Notes: generated from the sequence alone by a model not told the origin. A DNA stretch of 64,000 nucleotides from JAKCDU01 sp035551615 (GCA_035551615.1 DASZNC010000032.1:1-64000); one strand, 5' to 3'. Shown: positions 16,913 through 26,755, numbered from the stretch's first letter. Numbers and translations: made by a program.

Positions 16913-19900
16913 TCAGGCGCCGGCCGCGTCGAGGGCCCGTTGGATGCGGGCCTCGCTGATCGGCTCCGGCGTGCCCAGTTGCTGGGCCCAGAGGGAGACC
17001 CGGAGCTCCTCGATCATCCAGCGGATCGGGGCCAGGTCGGCGAGGGGGCGGTCGCCGGCCCGGGTGGCCCGGTCCAGGGCTTCGTCGTAGCGGTGCCGGA
17101 TCCGGTCGACGAGCGCCTGCCGTTCGGCGTCGCGGCGGGCGTCGGCCGGCAGACGCTCGACCCGCCGGCCGGCGGCATCGAGATACCGGAGCAGATCACG
17201 GAGTCGGGTCGTCCCGGCCTCGGACACGAAGCCGGGGTGGACCAGCCCGTCGATCTGGTGGCGGACGTCGTCCAGTGAGGCCCGGCCTCCCGGGAACCGG
17301 CGCTGGGTCCGGTCGGCGGCGCTCAGGACCAGGTCGGCTGCGGCCAGCACCCCGCCGGCGATGGTCGCCACCCGCGCCACCCGATCGGACAGGCCGGAGC
17401 CGGCCCGCTCGGCCAGCCGGGCGAATCCGGCCGCCGTGTACTGCGGGCCGCCCCCGGCGACCATGACCTGCTCGGTCACCGCCACGGCGCAGTCCTCGAG
17501 CAGGTCGCTGATGGTGAACCCGGTGCGGGCCAGGGCCAGCTTGGTCTCGTTGGTCAACCGCCGCTGCAGGTGGGCCTCGGGGAGCGGCTGGCTGATCCGT
17601 ATCAGGCGGCGGGTGCCCTGCCACATGCTGTCGGCCTGCGCCGAGGGGCTGTCGCAGACCGTGACCCCGACGGTGCCCCCCTCGTCGACCAGCGCCGGGA
17701 AGCCGGTCAGGTCGCCCCGTTCGATCCGCCGGGGGAGGTCGCCGAAGTCCCACGCCCGGGCGCCCCGCCGGATCAACTCCGGTGCCGCCCGTTCCAGGGC
17801 CGCCTGGATCCGGGGTCGGAGGGAGTGGGCGAGAGCGGCCAGATCGTCGCTCGCCGCGACCACGTCGTCACCGGCGACCGCCTGGAAGTGCACGTTCAGG
17901 TACGGCGGCAGGGCACCGCGGTCCCACATGGCCGGGGTGACCGGATGCCCGCTCATCTGGGCCAGCCGGCCGGCCACGACCGGGAGCAGGTCGCCGTCGG
18001 CGGGCGAGGTGGTGGCAACCACCTCACGGGCCACTTCGGCGGTCGGGCCGAGAGCGCGGCGCACCTCCTTGGGCACCGACCGGACCAGCGCCGCCACCAG
18101 TTCGGGCCGGATACCGGCGACATGCCAGTCGAAGCCCCGGGGCGACAACCGGTTCAGTACTCCGACCGGGACCAGCACCGTCACCCCGTCGTCCGCTGTC
18201 CCCGGCTCGAACCGGTACACCAGGCGCAGGCGGAGGTCGCCCTGTGCCCACAGATCGGGGAAGTCGGCCAGCGTCACCGGTCCGCCGCCCCGGTCGACCA
18301 GGACGTCGAAGGGCACGGCCAGGCTCTCCGGGTCGGCCCGGCCGCGGGACTTCCACCAGCGCTGGAACCTGGTCCCCGAGGTGATGTCCTCCGGTAGCCG
18401 ACGGTTGTAGAAGTCGGCGATGACGTCGTCACCGGCCAGCAGGTTGCGCCGGCGCACCCGCTCCTCCAGAGCCAGGACCGTCTGCTTGCGCTCCTCGGTC
18501 AGGGTGAGAGGTGGGACCACCACCGGCCAGTCCCGTTCGACCAGGGCGTGGTCGATGAACCAGCGCCGGGCCTCGGCCGGGTCCATGCGGTGCAGTCCCA
18601 CCGGTCGGGCGGCGACCAGCGGCAGCCCGTAGAGCGTGACCCGCTCCTCGACCACGGCCTCGCCCCGGCCCGGCTCCCACCACGGTTCGGAGTGGGTCCG
18701 CTTGATCAGGTGGGCGCCCAGGCGCTCGGCCCAGGCCGGGTCGATGCGGGCCACCGTGCGGGCCCATGTCCGGTCGGTCTCGACCAGTTCGGCGGCCATG
18801 GCCCATGCCGGCGGCCTGCGGCTCAGAGACGACCGCCGTCCGATCGACCAGCGCAGGTTGCGGGCGCCCAGGTAGTCGTTGCGCACCCGGTCGCGCATGC
18901 CGAGATGTGACAGCAAACCTGACATCAAGGCCTGGTGGATCTGATCGGGACCGGCCGGGTCGCGGTTGGCGGTGACCCCCCGGCCCCGACCGACCTGGCG
19001 GATCTGACCGGCCAGGTCCTGCCATTCGCGGATGCGCAGGACGTGCAGGTACTCTCGGTGGCACCGTTTGCGGAACTGGTTGCCCGAGAGGGTCCGCTGC
19101 AGGTCGGCCAGGTAGTCCCACAGCGCCACATAGGAGAGGAAGTCCGAGTCAGGTACCTCGAAGCGGGCGTGCATCTCATCGGCTTCCTTGGCCCGTTCGG
19201 TCGGACGCTCCCTCGGGTCCTGGATGGACATGGCGGCGGCGATGATGATGACCTCGCGCAGACAGTCTCGGCGTTCCGCTTCGATGACCATGCGGCCGAG
19301 ACGGGGGTCGATGGGTAGCTCGGCCAGTCGCCGGCCGATCCCGGTCAGCCGGGGTCCGTCCTCGGCGTCCTCGAAGGCGCCCACCTCCTCGAGCAGGGCC
19401 CGACCGTCGGCGATGCTGCGTCGATCCGGCGGGTCCAGGAACGGAAAGTCCTCGATGGGCCCGAGCCCGATGGCGGCCATCTGCAGGATGACCGAGGCCA
19501 GGTTGGTGCGCAGGATCTCCGGGTCGGTGTACTCCGGCCGCCCTTCGAAGTCGTCCTGGCCGAAGAGCCGGATGCAGATACCCGGGCCGATGCGGCCACA
19601 GCGGCCGGCCCGCTGGTTGGCCGACGCCTGGGAGATCGACTCGATGGGCAGCCGCTGGACCTTGGTCCGGTGGTTGTACCTGGAAATCCGGGCCAGCCCG
19701 GTGTCCACCACGGAGCGGATGCCGGGAACGGTCAGCGACGTCTCGGCCACATTGGTCGCCAGAACGACCCGCCGGCCCTTGTGGGGGCGGAACACCCGGT
19801 GTTGTTCGGCCGCCGACAGCCGGGCGTACAGGGGCAGGATGTCGAGACCCTCGGGACCGGATTCGCGCAGGGCGTCGGCCGCGTCACGGATGTCCCGCTC

Positions 19901-20710
19901 GCCGGGCAGGAAAACGAGCACGTCGCCCGGCCCGTCGCGGACCAGTTCGGCCACGGCCGCGCCCACCGCCTGGTTGATATCGATGTCGTCGTCACCGGGC
20001 GCCGCCGTCGGGTCATCGTCGGAGTCGTCCTCGGCGCCGAGCGGCCGGTAGCGGACCTCCACCGGGTAGGTGCGCCCCGACACCTCCACCACCGGAGCGC
20101 CGAAATGAGCGGCGAAGCGCTGGGTGTCGATGGTCGCCGAGGTGATGATCACCTTCAGGTCGGGGCGGCGGGGGAGGAGCTGGGTCAGGTAGCCCAGCAG
20201 GAAGTCGATGTTGAGGCTGCGCTCGTGGGCCTCGTCGACGATGATCGTGTCGTAGGCCCGCAGCAGGCGGTCCCGCCGGATCTCGGCGAGAAGGATGCCG
20301 TCGGTCATCACCTTCACGAGTGTGTCCGGGCCCACCCGGTCGTCGAAGCGCACGGCGTAGCCCACCGACGTCCCCAGCTCGACATGCAGTTCTTCGGCGA
20401 TCCGCTCGGCGACGGCACGGGCGGCGATCCGGCGGGGCTGGGTGTGGCCGATCAGCCCGGTGACCCCGCGGCCCAGGTCCAGGCAGATCTTGGGCAGCTG
20501 GGTGGTCTTGCCCGAACCGGTCTCGCCGGCCACGACGACCACCTGGTGGGCGGCGACCGCAGCGGCGATGTCCTCACGGCGCTCGCTGACCGGCAGATCC
20601 GGTGGGTATGAGATGGTCGGTACCGACTCCCGGCGGCGGGCGATCTGTTCATCCGAAAGCGACCGCGGTCTGCCCCCGCGGTTGCCCCTGGGCGGGTCGC
20701 GTCGAGCCAC
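16913..20710 (-). CDS. hrpA: ATP-dependent RNA helicase HrpA
   Basis: A 1265-residue DEAH-box helicase close in length to E. coli HrpA. Walker A is GETGSGKTTQLPK (about residue 60), motif II is DEAHERSLN (about 157), followed by SATID and the motif VI region QRAGRCGRIGPG. Helicase-associated and OB-like regions follow, then the long C-terminal domain (DUF3418) specific to HrpA. HrpA unwinds RNA and in E. coli helps rescue stalled or collided ribosomes. The start is the GTG at 20710, preceded by GGGAAG; a longer frame runs upstream to 21139 but lies inside the neighbouring methyltransferase gene. The 14-base gap to that gene suggests co-transcription. Confidence 0.9.
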   Translation of the reverse strand: MARRDPPRGNRGGRPRSLSDEQIARRRESVPTISYPPDLPVSERREDIAAAVAAHQVVVVAGETGSGKTTQLPKICLDLGRGVTGLIGHTQPRRIAARAVAERIAEELHVELGTSVGYAVRFDDRVGPDTLVKVMTDGILLAEIRRDRLLRAYDTIIVDEAHERSLNIDFLLGYLTQLLPRRPDLKVIITSATIDTQRFAAHFGAPVVEVSGRTYPVEVRYRPLGAEDDSDDDPTAAPGDDDIDINQAVGAAVAELVRDGPGDVLVFLPGERDIRDAADALRESGPEGLDILPLYARLSAAEQHRVFRPHKGRRVVLATNVAETSLTVPGIRSVVDTGLARISRYNHRTKVQRLPIESISQASANQRAGRCGRIGPGICIRLFGQDDFEGRPEYTDPEILRTNLASVILQMAAIGLGPIEDFPFLDPPDRRSIADGRALLEEVGAFEDAEDGPRLTGIGRRLAELPIDPRLGRMVIEAERRDCLREVIIIAAAMSIQDPRERPTERAKEADEMHARFEVPDSDFLSYVALWDYLADLQRTLSGNQFRKRCHREYLHVLRIREWQDLAGQIRQVGRGRGVTANRDPAGPDQIHQALMSGLLSHLGMRDRVRNDYLGARNLRWSIGRRSSLSRRPPAWAMAAELVETDRTWARTVARIDPAWAERLGAHLIKRTHSEPWWEPGRGEAVVEERVTLYGLPLVAARPVGLHRMDPAEARRWFIDHALVERDWPVVVPPLTLTEERKQTVLALEERVRRRNLLAGDDVIADFYNRRLPEDITSGTRFQRWWKSRGRADPESLAVPFDVLVDRGGGPVTLADFPDLWAQGDLRLRLVYRFEPGTADDGVTVLVPVGVLNRLSPRGFDWHVAGIRPELVAALVRSVPKEVRRALGPTAEVAREVVATTSPADGDLLPVVAGRLAQMSGHPVTPAMWDRGALPPYLNVHFQAVAGDDVVAASDDLAALAHSLRPRIQAALERAAPELIRRGARAWDFGDLPRRIERGDLTGFPALVDEGGTVGVTVCDSPSAQADSMWQGTRRLIRISQPLPEAHLQRRLTNETKLALARTGFTISDLLEDCAVAVTEQVMVAGGGPQYTAAGFARLAERAGSGLSDRVARVATIAGGVLAAADLVLSAADRTQRRFPGGRASLDDVRHQIDGLVHPGFVSEAGTTRLRDLLRYLDAAGRRVERLPADARRDAERQALVDRIRHRYDEALDRATRAGDRPLADLAPIRWMIEELRVSLWAQQLGTPEPISEARIQRALDAAGA

Positions 20711-20724
20711 TTTCTTCCCGGCGC

Positions 20725-21843
20725 TCAGCCAGGGACCCGCATGAGCAGGTAGGCGCGCCGGGACGGGTATTCGCCACCGTCTCCGCCCCGCCGGACCAGT
20801 TGCGCCAGCGGTTCGAATCCGGCGTCGGTCAGGGCCCCGGTCTCGAGCGCCGGGTCGAGGAACCGGAACGTCAGGTCGACGTCGGTGTCGAACCAGGATC
20901 TCCGGTGGATGGCGGCCCCTGCGGCGTGCTCGGCGTCTTCGATGTGAAACGCGATGAGGGCCAGACCGCCGGGCCGCAGCACCCGCTCGAACTGCCGGTA
21001 GGCGCCCACCCGACGCTCGCGATCGAGGTGGATGACCGCGTACAACGACACCACCCCGGCCAGCGAGCCGTCCCTGAAGGGCAGATCCACCATGTCGGCG
21101 GCGACCGTCGGGGGACCGCCGACGGCCGCCCGCCGGCACATGCCGGGGGACAGATCGCTGGTGACCACCTGACGTCCCAGGTCCCGGATGAACCTTCCCG
21201 CCTGCCCCGGGCCGGCGCCGATGTCAGCGATCAACCCGTCGCCGGCCGACTCGGCGAAAGCGGTCAGCAGGGCTCGGTCGAGGGGTTTGTGGCCCAGTTC
21301 GTCGGCCAGCTCCGCGTGATAGTGATCGGCCACGCGGTCGTAGCTAGCGCGGGTCGACGAGGGGGGCGACCCGTCACCGTGGGCCCGGTCCCAGTAGCCG
21401 GACATCAACTGGTGGCTCCACACCGGCTGGCGGACCGGTCCCCGCGGCCCGAACTCGGCCATGTACGGCTTGATGTCGACGACCGGTGTCCCGTCCACTG
21501 CGTCCAGGTCGGCGACTTCTACGGTGAGCCCGTCCACGCCGACGAGCCGGCAGACGGTGACCCCCAGCCGGTTGGGGCGCATCCGGGCCCGTTGGGCCAG
21601 GATGCCGACCGATGGCCAGTCGGGATTGCTGCGTGGGTGGCGGGCCCCTCGTTCGACGACGGCCGGGTCCACCTGGTCGAAGACGTAGACCACCTCGACA
21701 TGCGAGAACTGATCCAGGCCGGTGACGGCGGTGGCGTCGACCTGGCCGGGATCGAGGGTGATACGGCTGGTGACCGAATCCCAGTCGTCGTCGATCATCT
21801 GCGACCGGGATGATTCGACCCGGCCTATCGGTGTCAGATCCAT
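20725..21843 (-). CDS. Fusion of TrmO/TsaA-like domain with class I SAM methyltransferase
   Basis: A 372-residue two-domain protein. Residues 1-145 are a TsaA/TrmO beta-barrel domain: PIGRVESSR at the N-terminus, GLDQFSHVEVVYVF, then RPNRLGVTVCRLVGVDG and DIKPYMAEF near its end. In E. coli TrmO methylates N6 of the t6A37 base of tRNA using S-adenosylmethionine. Residues about 165-372 are a separate class I methyltransferase with motif I IADIGAGPGQAGRF (about 208), ADMVDLPF and VSLYAVIHL. The fusion joins two unrelated SAM-dependent folds; either the second acts on the same RNA or the pair is a functional shortcut. There is no obvious promoter immediately before the ATG, and hrpA follows 14 bases later. 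Confidence 0.8.
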   Translation of the reverse strand: MDLTPIGRVESSRSQMIDDDWDSVTSRITLDPGQVDATAVTGLDQFSHVEVVYVFDQVDPAVVERGARHPRSNPDWPSVGILAQRARMRPNRLGVTVCRLVGVDGLTVEVADLDAVDGTPVVDIKPYMAEFGPRGPVRQPVWSHQLMSGYWDRAHGDGSPPSSTRASYDRVADHYHAELADELGHKPLDRALLTAFAESAGDGLIADIGAGPGQAGRFIRDLGRQVVTSDLSPGMCRRAAVGGPPTVAADMVDLPFRDGSLAGVVSLYAVIHLDRERRVGAYRQFERVLRPGGLALIAFHIEDAEHAAGAAIHRRSWFDTDVDLTFRFLDPALETGALTDAGFEPLAQLVRRGGDGGEYPSRRAYLLMRVPG

Positions 21844-22031
21844 CGGGCCGCGGCGGGCGCCGGAGCCGGGCCGGAAGTGGGTACTACCGGCGGCACGAGC
21901 CGGTCGCCGGTCGCCATTTTTCCGGCTGCCGCCGTCGGTTGGCCCGGCTCTGCCCGATTAGGCTGGCGTCCAGTCGTTCGACCCACGGAGGCCAAGACTA
22001 CGGCGCGGGGGTTGCCTTGGGAGAACCGGTT

Positions 22032-22724
22032 TTGGACAACGAACCCCTAGGGCCGGATTCCGGCCGAGAGCTCCGGCGCAGCTACCACGATCGCATCGCC
22101 GATCTGCGGGAGCAGGCCCGGCTGATTCTGCACCGTGCCGGCCTGGGCACCGAGCGGGCAACCGATGCCCTGCTCGGTGAGGATCCGGGGGCGGTCACGG
22201 AGTTGCGGGCCGATGCCGACGCCATGCAGGCGGTCGCCGGTGCCGTCGACGAAGCCGTGGTCAACCTGCTGGCCACCGAGGCGCCGGTGGCCCGCGACCT
22301 CCGGGTCATCCTGGCCGCCCGCGACGTGGCCCAACTGGGCCTGCTCTGCAGCGGGCTCACGGTGGCCCTGGCCGGGCGGGCCGGCGGGATCGCCGATCAG
22401 CTGAGCCCGACGCTGCCCGGCCTCATCCGCCACGTCGGTGCCGCCACCGCCGAGCTGCTGCGCCTGGCCGAGACCGCCTGGGTCGGCCTCGACCAGGAGA
22501 CGGCCATCGAGGTCGAGGCCCGGGCCGCGCAGGTGAAGCATCTGCACACCGGGTTCATGGCCGCTCTCATCGGGCTGAACGGCGTGCCCATGGAGGCGGC
22601 CATGGACCTGGCCATGGCGGCACGGGCCTACGAGCGGTTGGCCGACCACAGCGTGGAGACCGCCGAGCGGGTCTTGTTCGCAGTGGGGGCGGCCGGGTTG
22701 TCCGGCCGGCTCATCGGCGGCTGA
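22032..22724 (+). CDS. phoU: PhoU-like phosphate signalling protein
   Basis: A 230-residue protein with two PhoU helical repeats: RRSYHDRIADLREQARLI opens the first, LLATEAPVARDLRVILAARDVAQL is the conserved metal-binding type helix, and AARAYERLADHSVETAERV closes the second. PhoU restrains the PstSCAB transporter and the PhoR kinase when phosphate is plentiful. I choose TTG at 22032 because GGAGA lies 7-8 bases upstream and the length fits the family; TTG at 22017 is an alternative. A TAGGCT box at 21959-21964 could start a transcript with a ~60-base leader. It converges on pstB, so it is not in the pst operon itself. Confidence 0.85.
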   Translation: MDNEPLGPDSGRELRRSYHDRIADLREQARLILHRAGLGTERATDALLGEDPGAVTELRADADAMQAVAGAVDEAVVNLLATEAPVARDLRVILAARDVAQLGLLCSGLTVALAGRAGGIADQLSPTLPGLIRHVGAATAELLRLAETAWVGLDQETAIEVEARAAQVKHLHTGFMAALIGLNGVPMEAAMDLAMAARAYERLADHSVETAERVLFAVGAAGLSGRLIGG

Positions 22725-22775
22725 TCCGGACCGGCTACCGGCCGCGCCGCCAGGCTGGGGTCAGCCGGAACGCGG

Positions 22776-23636
22776 TCAGCCGAAACGACCGGCGACGTAG
22801 TCGTCGGTCCGCTGGTCGGTCGGCGAGGTGAAGATGCGGTGGGTCGGCCCCGACTCGACCAGCACACCGGTGCGCATGCCGTCGGTCTCCTCGACGGTGA
22901 AGAAGGCGGTCCGGTCCGATACGCGGGCCGCCTGCTGCATGTTGTGGGTCACGACCACGATCGTGTAGTCCTGCTTGAGCTCCGTGATGAGTTCCTCTAT
23001 ACGGATGGTGGCCAACGGATCGAGCGCCGAGCAGGGCTCGTCCATCAGGATCACCTCAGGCTTCACGGCGATGGTCCGGGCGATGCAGAGGCGTTGCTGC
23101 TGGCCGCCCGAGAGACTGAAGGCGCTGGCCTTGAGCTTGTCCTTGACCTCGGGCCACAACGCCGCCCGGGTCAGGGACTCCTCGACCAGATCGTCCATGT
23201 TGACCTTCATCCCGTTGACCTTCGGGGCGATGGCGATGTTGTCGTAGATGGACTTCGGGAAGGGGTTCGGCTTCTGGAAGACCATGCCGATCTTCCGGCG
23301 CAGGGCGATGGCCGGCACGCCGGAGCTGTACAGCGGCTGCCCGGCGAAGTCGAGGCGACCCTCGACGCGGGTGCCACTGATCAGGTCGTTCATCCGGTTG
23401 AGACAGCGCAGGAACGTGGTCTTGCCGCACCCGGAGGGCCCGATCAGGGCGGTGACCTCCTTGCGGCCGATGCGCAGATCGACGCCGCCCAGAGCCCGGT
23501 GGGACCCGTAGTAGAAGCTGAGACCTTCCACCTCGAACACGGCGTCGGTGACGTCGGCCGGCGTGTCGACCGCCGTCGGTGTCGGACGGGTCGTATGGTT
23601 GGCCGTGGTCATCTCGGTGGCGGTGGGATCGGTCAT
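22776..23636 (-). CDS. pstB: Phosphate ABC transporter ATP-binding protein PstB
   Basis: A 286-residue ATPase of the phosphate importer. Walker A GPSGCGKTTFLRCLNRMND (about 66), signature LSGGQQQRL (about 174), Walker B VILMDEPCSALDP and the switch His in VVVTHNMQQA are all intact; the LNRMNDL segment is specific to PstB. The ATG at 23636 has AAAGG about 10 bases upstream. An alternative GTG at 23663 overlaps the pstA stop as GTGA and would add 9 residues. It is the last gene of the pstSCAB operon. Confidence 0.95.
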   Translation of the reverse strand: MTDPTATEMTTANHTTRPTPTAVDTPADVTDAVFEVEGLSFYYGSHRALGGVDLRIGRKEVTALIGPSGCGKTTFLRCLNRMNDLISGTRVEGRLDFAGQPLYSSGVPAIALRRKIGMVFQKPNPFPKSIYDNIAIAPKVNGMKVNMDDLVEESLTRAALWPEVKDKLKASAFSLSGGQQQRLCIARTIAVKPEVILMDEPCSALDPLATIRIEELITELKQDYTIVVVTHNMQQAARVSDRTAFFTVEETDGMRTGVLVESGPTHRIFTSPTDQRTDDYVAGRFG

Positions 23637-23659
23637 CGAAGCGGAACCTTTCGAGGGTG

Positions 23660-24523
23660 TCACAGCGCCATGCGGGCCGTCTGACGGCGGGCCCGTTGGG
23701 ACACGATACGCCCCAGAACGATGAGGATGATGAGGATGACCAGCAGGACGAGTCCGGCGGCCGCGGCGATGTGCGGCGACTGGGCGGTCTCCCCCTGGGT
23801 CTGGTTGAAGAACACGACGTCGGTCAGGTAGGGGAGGCCGATCCCGTGGTTGGTGTGGGTCAGGGCGAAACTGGCGCTGCCGTTGAGCGTGGGCCCGGCC
23901 GTGAAGAGCAGCGGGGCCAGTTCGCCGGTCGAGATGGCCAGGGCCACGATGATGCCGCTGCTGATGCCGGGCAGTGCCGTCGGTATCAGGATCCGGCGGA
24001 GCGTCTGCCAGCGGGGCATGCCCAGGCCGGAGGCCGCCTCCCGCAGCGCCGTCGGCACCTGCATCAGCGATACCTCGGTGGTCTTGACGATGTAGGGGAG
24101 GACGAGGACCGAGAGGGCGATGATGCCGGCGGCCAGGGAGAACTGCCAGTGCAGGCCGACGACCAGGGACACGTAGCCGATGTAGCCGATGACGATCGAC
24201 GGCATACCGGCCAGGATCTCGGAGAAGAACCGGAGCAGGCGGCGGGGCCGGCCGGTGGCGTATTCGGCCAGGTAGGTGCCGGCCGCCACCCCGATGATGC
24301 CGGCGACGATGAGCACCCCCAGCAGGAGGATGAGCGAGCCCAGGATGGCATTGGCCAGGCCGTTGCCCTTGGACGAGGTGAGCAGTGACCAGCTCAGGAC
24401 CGGGGCCGCCTGGCGGATGATCGATTCGATGATCGAGATCGAGGGGGCGGCGATGAACAGGAAGGCCAGGACGCAGAAGCCCCAGAAGGCGAAGCCGGTC
24501 ATCCGACGGCGCATGGAGATCAT
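23660..24523 (-). CDS. pstA: Phosphate ABC transporter permease PstA
   Basis: A 287-residue inner-membrane permease with six predicted helices. The EAA-type loop contacting PstB is visible as EAASGLGMPRWQTLRRILIPTALPGISSGII, and the C-terminal region ends in a basic tail. With PstC it forms the channel for phosphate delivered by PstS. Its ATG shares one base with the pstC stop (TGATG), indicating translational coupling. Confidence 0.95.
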   Translation of the reverse strand: MISMRRRMTGFAFWGFCVLAFLFIAAPSISIIESIIRQAAPVLSWSLLTSSKGNGLANAILGSLILLLGVLIVAGIIGVAAGTYLAEYATGRPRRLLRFFSEILAGMPSIVIGYIGYVSLVVGLHWQFSLAAGIIALSVLVLPYIVKTTEVSLMQVPTALREAASGLGMPRWQTLRRILIPTALPGISSGIIVALAISTGELAPLLFTAGPTLNGSASFALTHTNHGIGLPYLTDVVFFNQTQGETAQSPHIAAAAGLVLLVILIILIVLGRIVSQRARRQTARMAL

Positions 24524-25560
24524 CAGAGACCGGCTCCCACGGGCAGGTTCACGCCACCGAAGCGCTGCGTGATCAGGCGGCCGGCGAAGTTGGTGATCAG
24601 GGTGATGACCAACAGGACCAGGCCGATCTCGCCCAGCGTGTGCATCAGCGACGGATCAGTCAACGCCGCGTCCAGGTCGCCGGCGATCTCGGCCGCCATC
24701 GTGTAGAAGTTGCCGAAGATGCTGTGGGGCACGCCGGCGCCGTCTCCCGAGATGATGAGTACGGCGATCGTCTCACCGAGGGCCCGGGCCCACCCGAGCA
24801 GGGAGGCGGCGACCACCCCGCTGCGGACGTAGGGGATGGTCACGAACCGCACCGACTCGGCCGAGGTCAGCCCGAGGGCCACCGCCCCCTCCTTGGACAC
24901 CGTCGGCACCGACCGGATCAGCTCACGGGTGGTGGCGGCGATGATGGGCACGATCATCACGGCCAGCACGATCGAGGCGGTCAACAGGCCGGTCGCCTGC
25001 GGCCGGCCGTCCAACCACGGGATGCCCACATCGGACAGCCACCGGTAGATGTTGTGTGAAAGGAAAGGGCCCAGTGTGAAGTAGCCCCATATCCCGTAGA
25101 CGACGCTCGGGATGCCGGCCAGCAGTTCCAGGAACACGCCCAGCGGGTTCTGGAACCGGGCCGGCACCTTTTCCGCCAGTAGGAGGGCACCGGCGACCGA
25201 GACGGGTACGGCGATCACGAGGGCGATGATCGAGCACATCAGCGTGCCGAAGAGCAGGGCCAGCACGCCGTAGCTAGCCGCCACGGTCGTCGTCCCGTAG
25301 CCACCGTTGCTGGCCCCCACCCCGATGTTGAACTTGGTCGAGGTGAAGAAGTGGGTTCCGTTGGCCGATATGGCGGGCAGGGCCTGGCGCAGCATGACGA
25401 CGGCCAGGAAGACCAGGGCCGCCGTCGGGATGACCCCGGCGACGGCCAGGAAGGCCCGGATGACGCGGTCGGCGGAGGTGAGCTCCGACCGGCTCTTGGC
25501 CCGGGCCGACAGCGCCGGGGGCGCTGTCGGCTTCTGGGGCCGCTCGACGGTTGCCGTCAT
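24523..25560 (-). CDS. pstC: Phosphate ABC transporter permease PstC
   Basis: A 345-residue permease. Residues about 34-60 form the first membrane helix, and the EAA-type cytoplasmic loop KEGAVALGLTSAESVRFVTIPYVRSG is present together with the AGIPSVVYGIWGYF stretch typical of PstC. The ATG at 25560 is chosen because AGGA lies just upstream and the upstream part of the open frame overlaps the intergenic gap to pstS and has no family features. Functions with PstA, PstB and PstS in high-affinity phosphate uptake. Confidence 0.95.
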   Translation of the reverse strand: MTATVERPQKPTAPPALSARAKSRSELTSADRVIRAFLAVAGVIPTAALVFLAVVMLRQALPAISANGTHFFTSTKFNIGVGASNGGYGTTTVAASYGVLALLFGTLMCSIIALVIAVPVSVAGALLLAEKVPARFQNPLGVFLELLAGIPSVVYGIWGYFTLGPFLSHNIYRWLSDVGIPWLDGRPQATGLLTASIVLAVMIVPIIAATTRELIRSVPTVSKEGAVALGLTSAESVRFVTIPYVRSGVVAASLLGWARALGETIAVLIISGDGAGVPHSIFGNFYTMAAEIAGDLDAALTDPSLMHTLGEIGLVLLVITLITNFAGRLITQRFGGVNLPVGAGL

Positions 25561-25597
25561 GATCCTGCTTTCGTGCTGGCTGCGATGTGGTGCGGGG

Positions 25598-26755
25598 TTA
25601 CTGGATGCTGGCGATGGCGGTCTGGACCGGGCCGAGCACGCTGGAGGGCAGGGCCTGGAACTGGTCAGCGGCCAGGTTGGTGGTGCTGCTGCCACCGGTC
25701 GGGCTGATGGCGTAGGCCAGGAAGTCACGGATGGCCTGGGCCGTGCTGCTGCTCGACTGGCTGCTCTTCACCACGATGTACTCGAAGTTGACGATCGGGT
25801 AGGCGGTGGCGCCGGGTTCGTAGATCAGCGGCTGAGCCAGGTTGCTCGGGATGTTCGAGGAGCCGGCCTGCACCGCAGCCAGGACGTTGCTCGGCGTGTT
25901 GGCCACGAACGCCCCGGAGGCGTTCTGCAACTGGGCCGCCTTCAGGCCGGCCGCTTCCGCCTTGGACTGCGAGCTGATGCCGATGTAGGCGATGCAGCCA
26001 GGTGTGGCGCCGCAGACCTGGACCATGCCGGCGTTACCGGTGGCGTCCTTCTCGGCGCCCACCGACGGCCAGTTGACCTTGGTGTTGTAGCTGACCGTGC
26101 TGCTCCACGTCGGATCGGTCTTGGACAGCAGGCTGGTGAAGAGGAACGTGTCGCCCGAGGAATCCTGGCGTCGCACCGGGACGATGGCCTCGGATGGCAG
26201 CGTCACGCCCGGGTTCAGCGAGGCGATGGCCTGGTTGTTCCAGGTCGTGATCTTGCCCTGGTAGATCTGGGCCAGGACCGACCCGCTCAGCTTCAGGCTG
26301 CTCACGCCGCTCAGGTTGTAGTCGACGTCCTGCGAGGAGACGACGATCGGGATGTTCAGCAGACCGGAGTTGCTCGAGAACTCCGACGGGCTCAGGTAGG
26401 CGTCCGACCCGCCCAGGTTGGTCGTGCCGTTGATGGCGTCGGAGATACCGGCACCGGAACCGCCGGCGGCCGAGCTCAGCTTGACGTTCGAGTAGGCCGT
26501 GCTCAGGCCCGGGGTGATCGTCTGCAGGTAGGGGTAGAGCAGGCTGGAGCCGGCCTCGGTGATGGTGACCGGTGCCGTCGGGTTGGCGGTGTTCATGTTG
26601 GCCGATCCGCCCGATGAAGCGGTGGTCGCCGACGTCGCCGAGCTACCAGTCGAGGCAGTCGTCGACGAGTTGGTGCCGGTACCGGTCTTGGATGACGATC
26701 CGCAGCCGGCGACGGCCAGGGGGACGATCAGGGCGAGCGGGAGTAGACGCTTCAT
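25598..26755 (-). CDS. pstS: Phosphate-binding lipoprotein PstS
   Basis: A 385-residue extracytoplasmic phosphate receptor. It begins MKRLLPLALIVPLAVAGCG, a lipoprotein signal peptide with the lipidated Cys at residue 17, followed by a Ser/Thr/Gly-rich spacer to about residue 60. The phosphate-binding region includes ITEAGSSLLYPYLQ, GSGAGISDAINGTTNLGGSDAYLS and VRRQDSSGDTFLFTSLL. The ATG at 26755 has AAAGGTG upstream. It is the first gene of pstSCAB; a Pho box lies about 135-175 bases upstream. Confidence 0.95.
   Translation of the reverse strand: MKRLLPLALIVPLAVAGCGSSSKTGTGTNSSTTASTGSSATSATTASSGGSANMNTANPTAPVTITEAGSSLLYPYLQTITPGLSTAYSNVKLSSAAGGSGAGISDAINGTTNLGGSDAYLSPSEFSSNSGLLNIPIVVSSQDVDYNLSGVSSLKLSGSVLAQIYQGKITTWNNQAIASLNPGVTLPSEAIVPVRRQDSSGDTFLFTSLLSKTDPTWSSTVSYNTKVNWPSVGAEKDATGNAGMVQVCGATPGCIAYIGISSQSKAEAAGLKAAQLQNASGAFVANTPSNVLAAVQAGSSNIPSNLAQPLIYEPGATAYPIVNFEYIVVKSSQSSSSTAQAIRDFLAYAISPTGGSSTTNLAADQFQALPSSVLGPVQTAIASIQ

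Noticed and set aside
20810..20820. GGTTCGAATCC, identical to a tRNA T-loop core
   Set aside because: It lies inside the TrmO-methyltransferase gene in its coding frame, and no acceptor or anticodon stem can be formed around it.
20711..21139. Upstream extension of the hrpA frame
   Set aside because: It lies within the methyltransferase gene, is Arg/Gly-rich without motifs, and a GTG with a ribosome-binding site at 20710 explains the true start.
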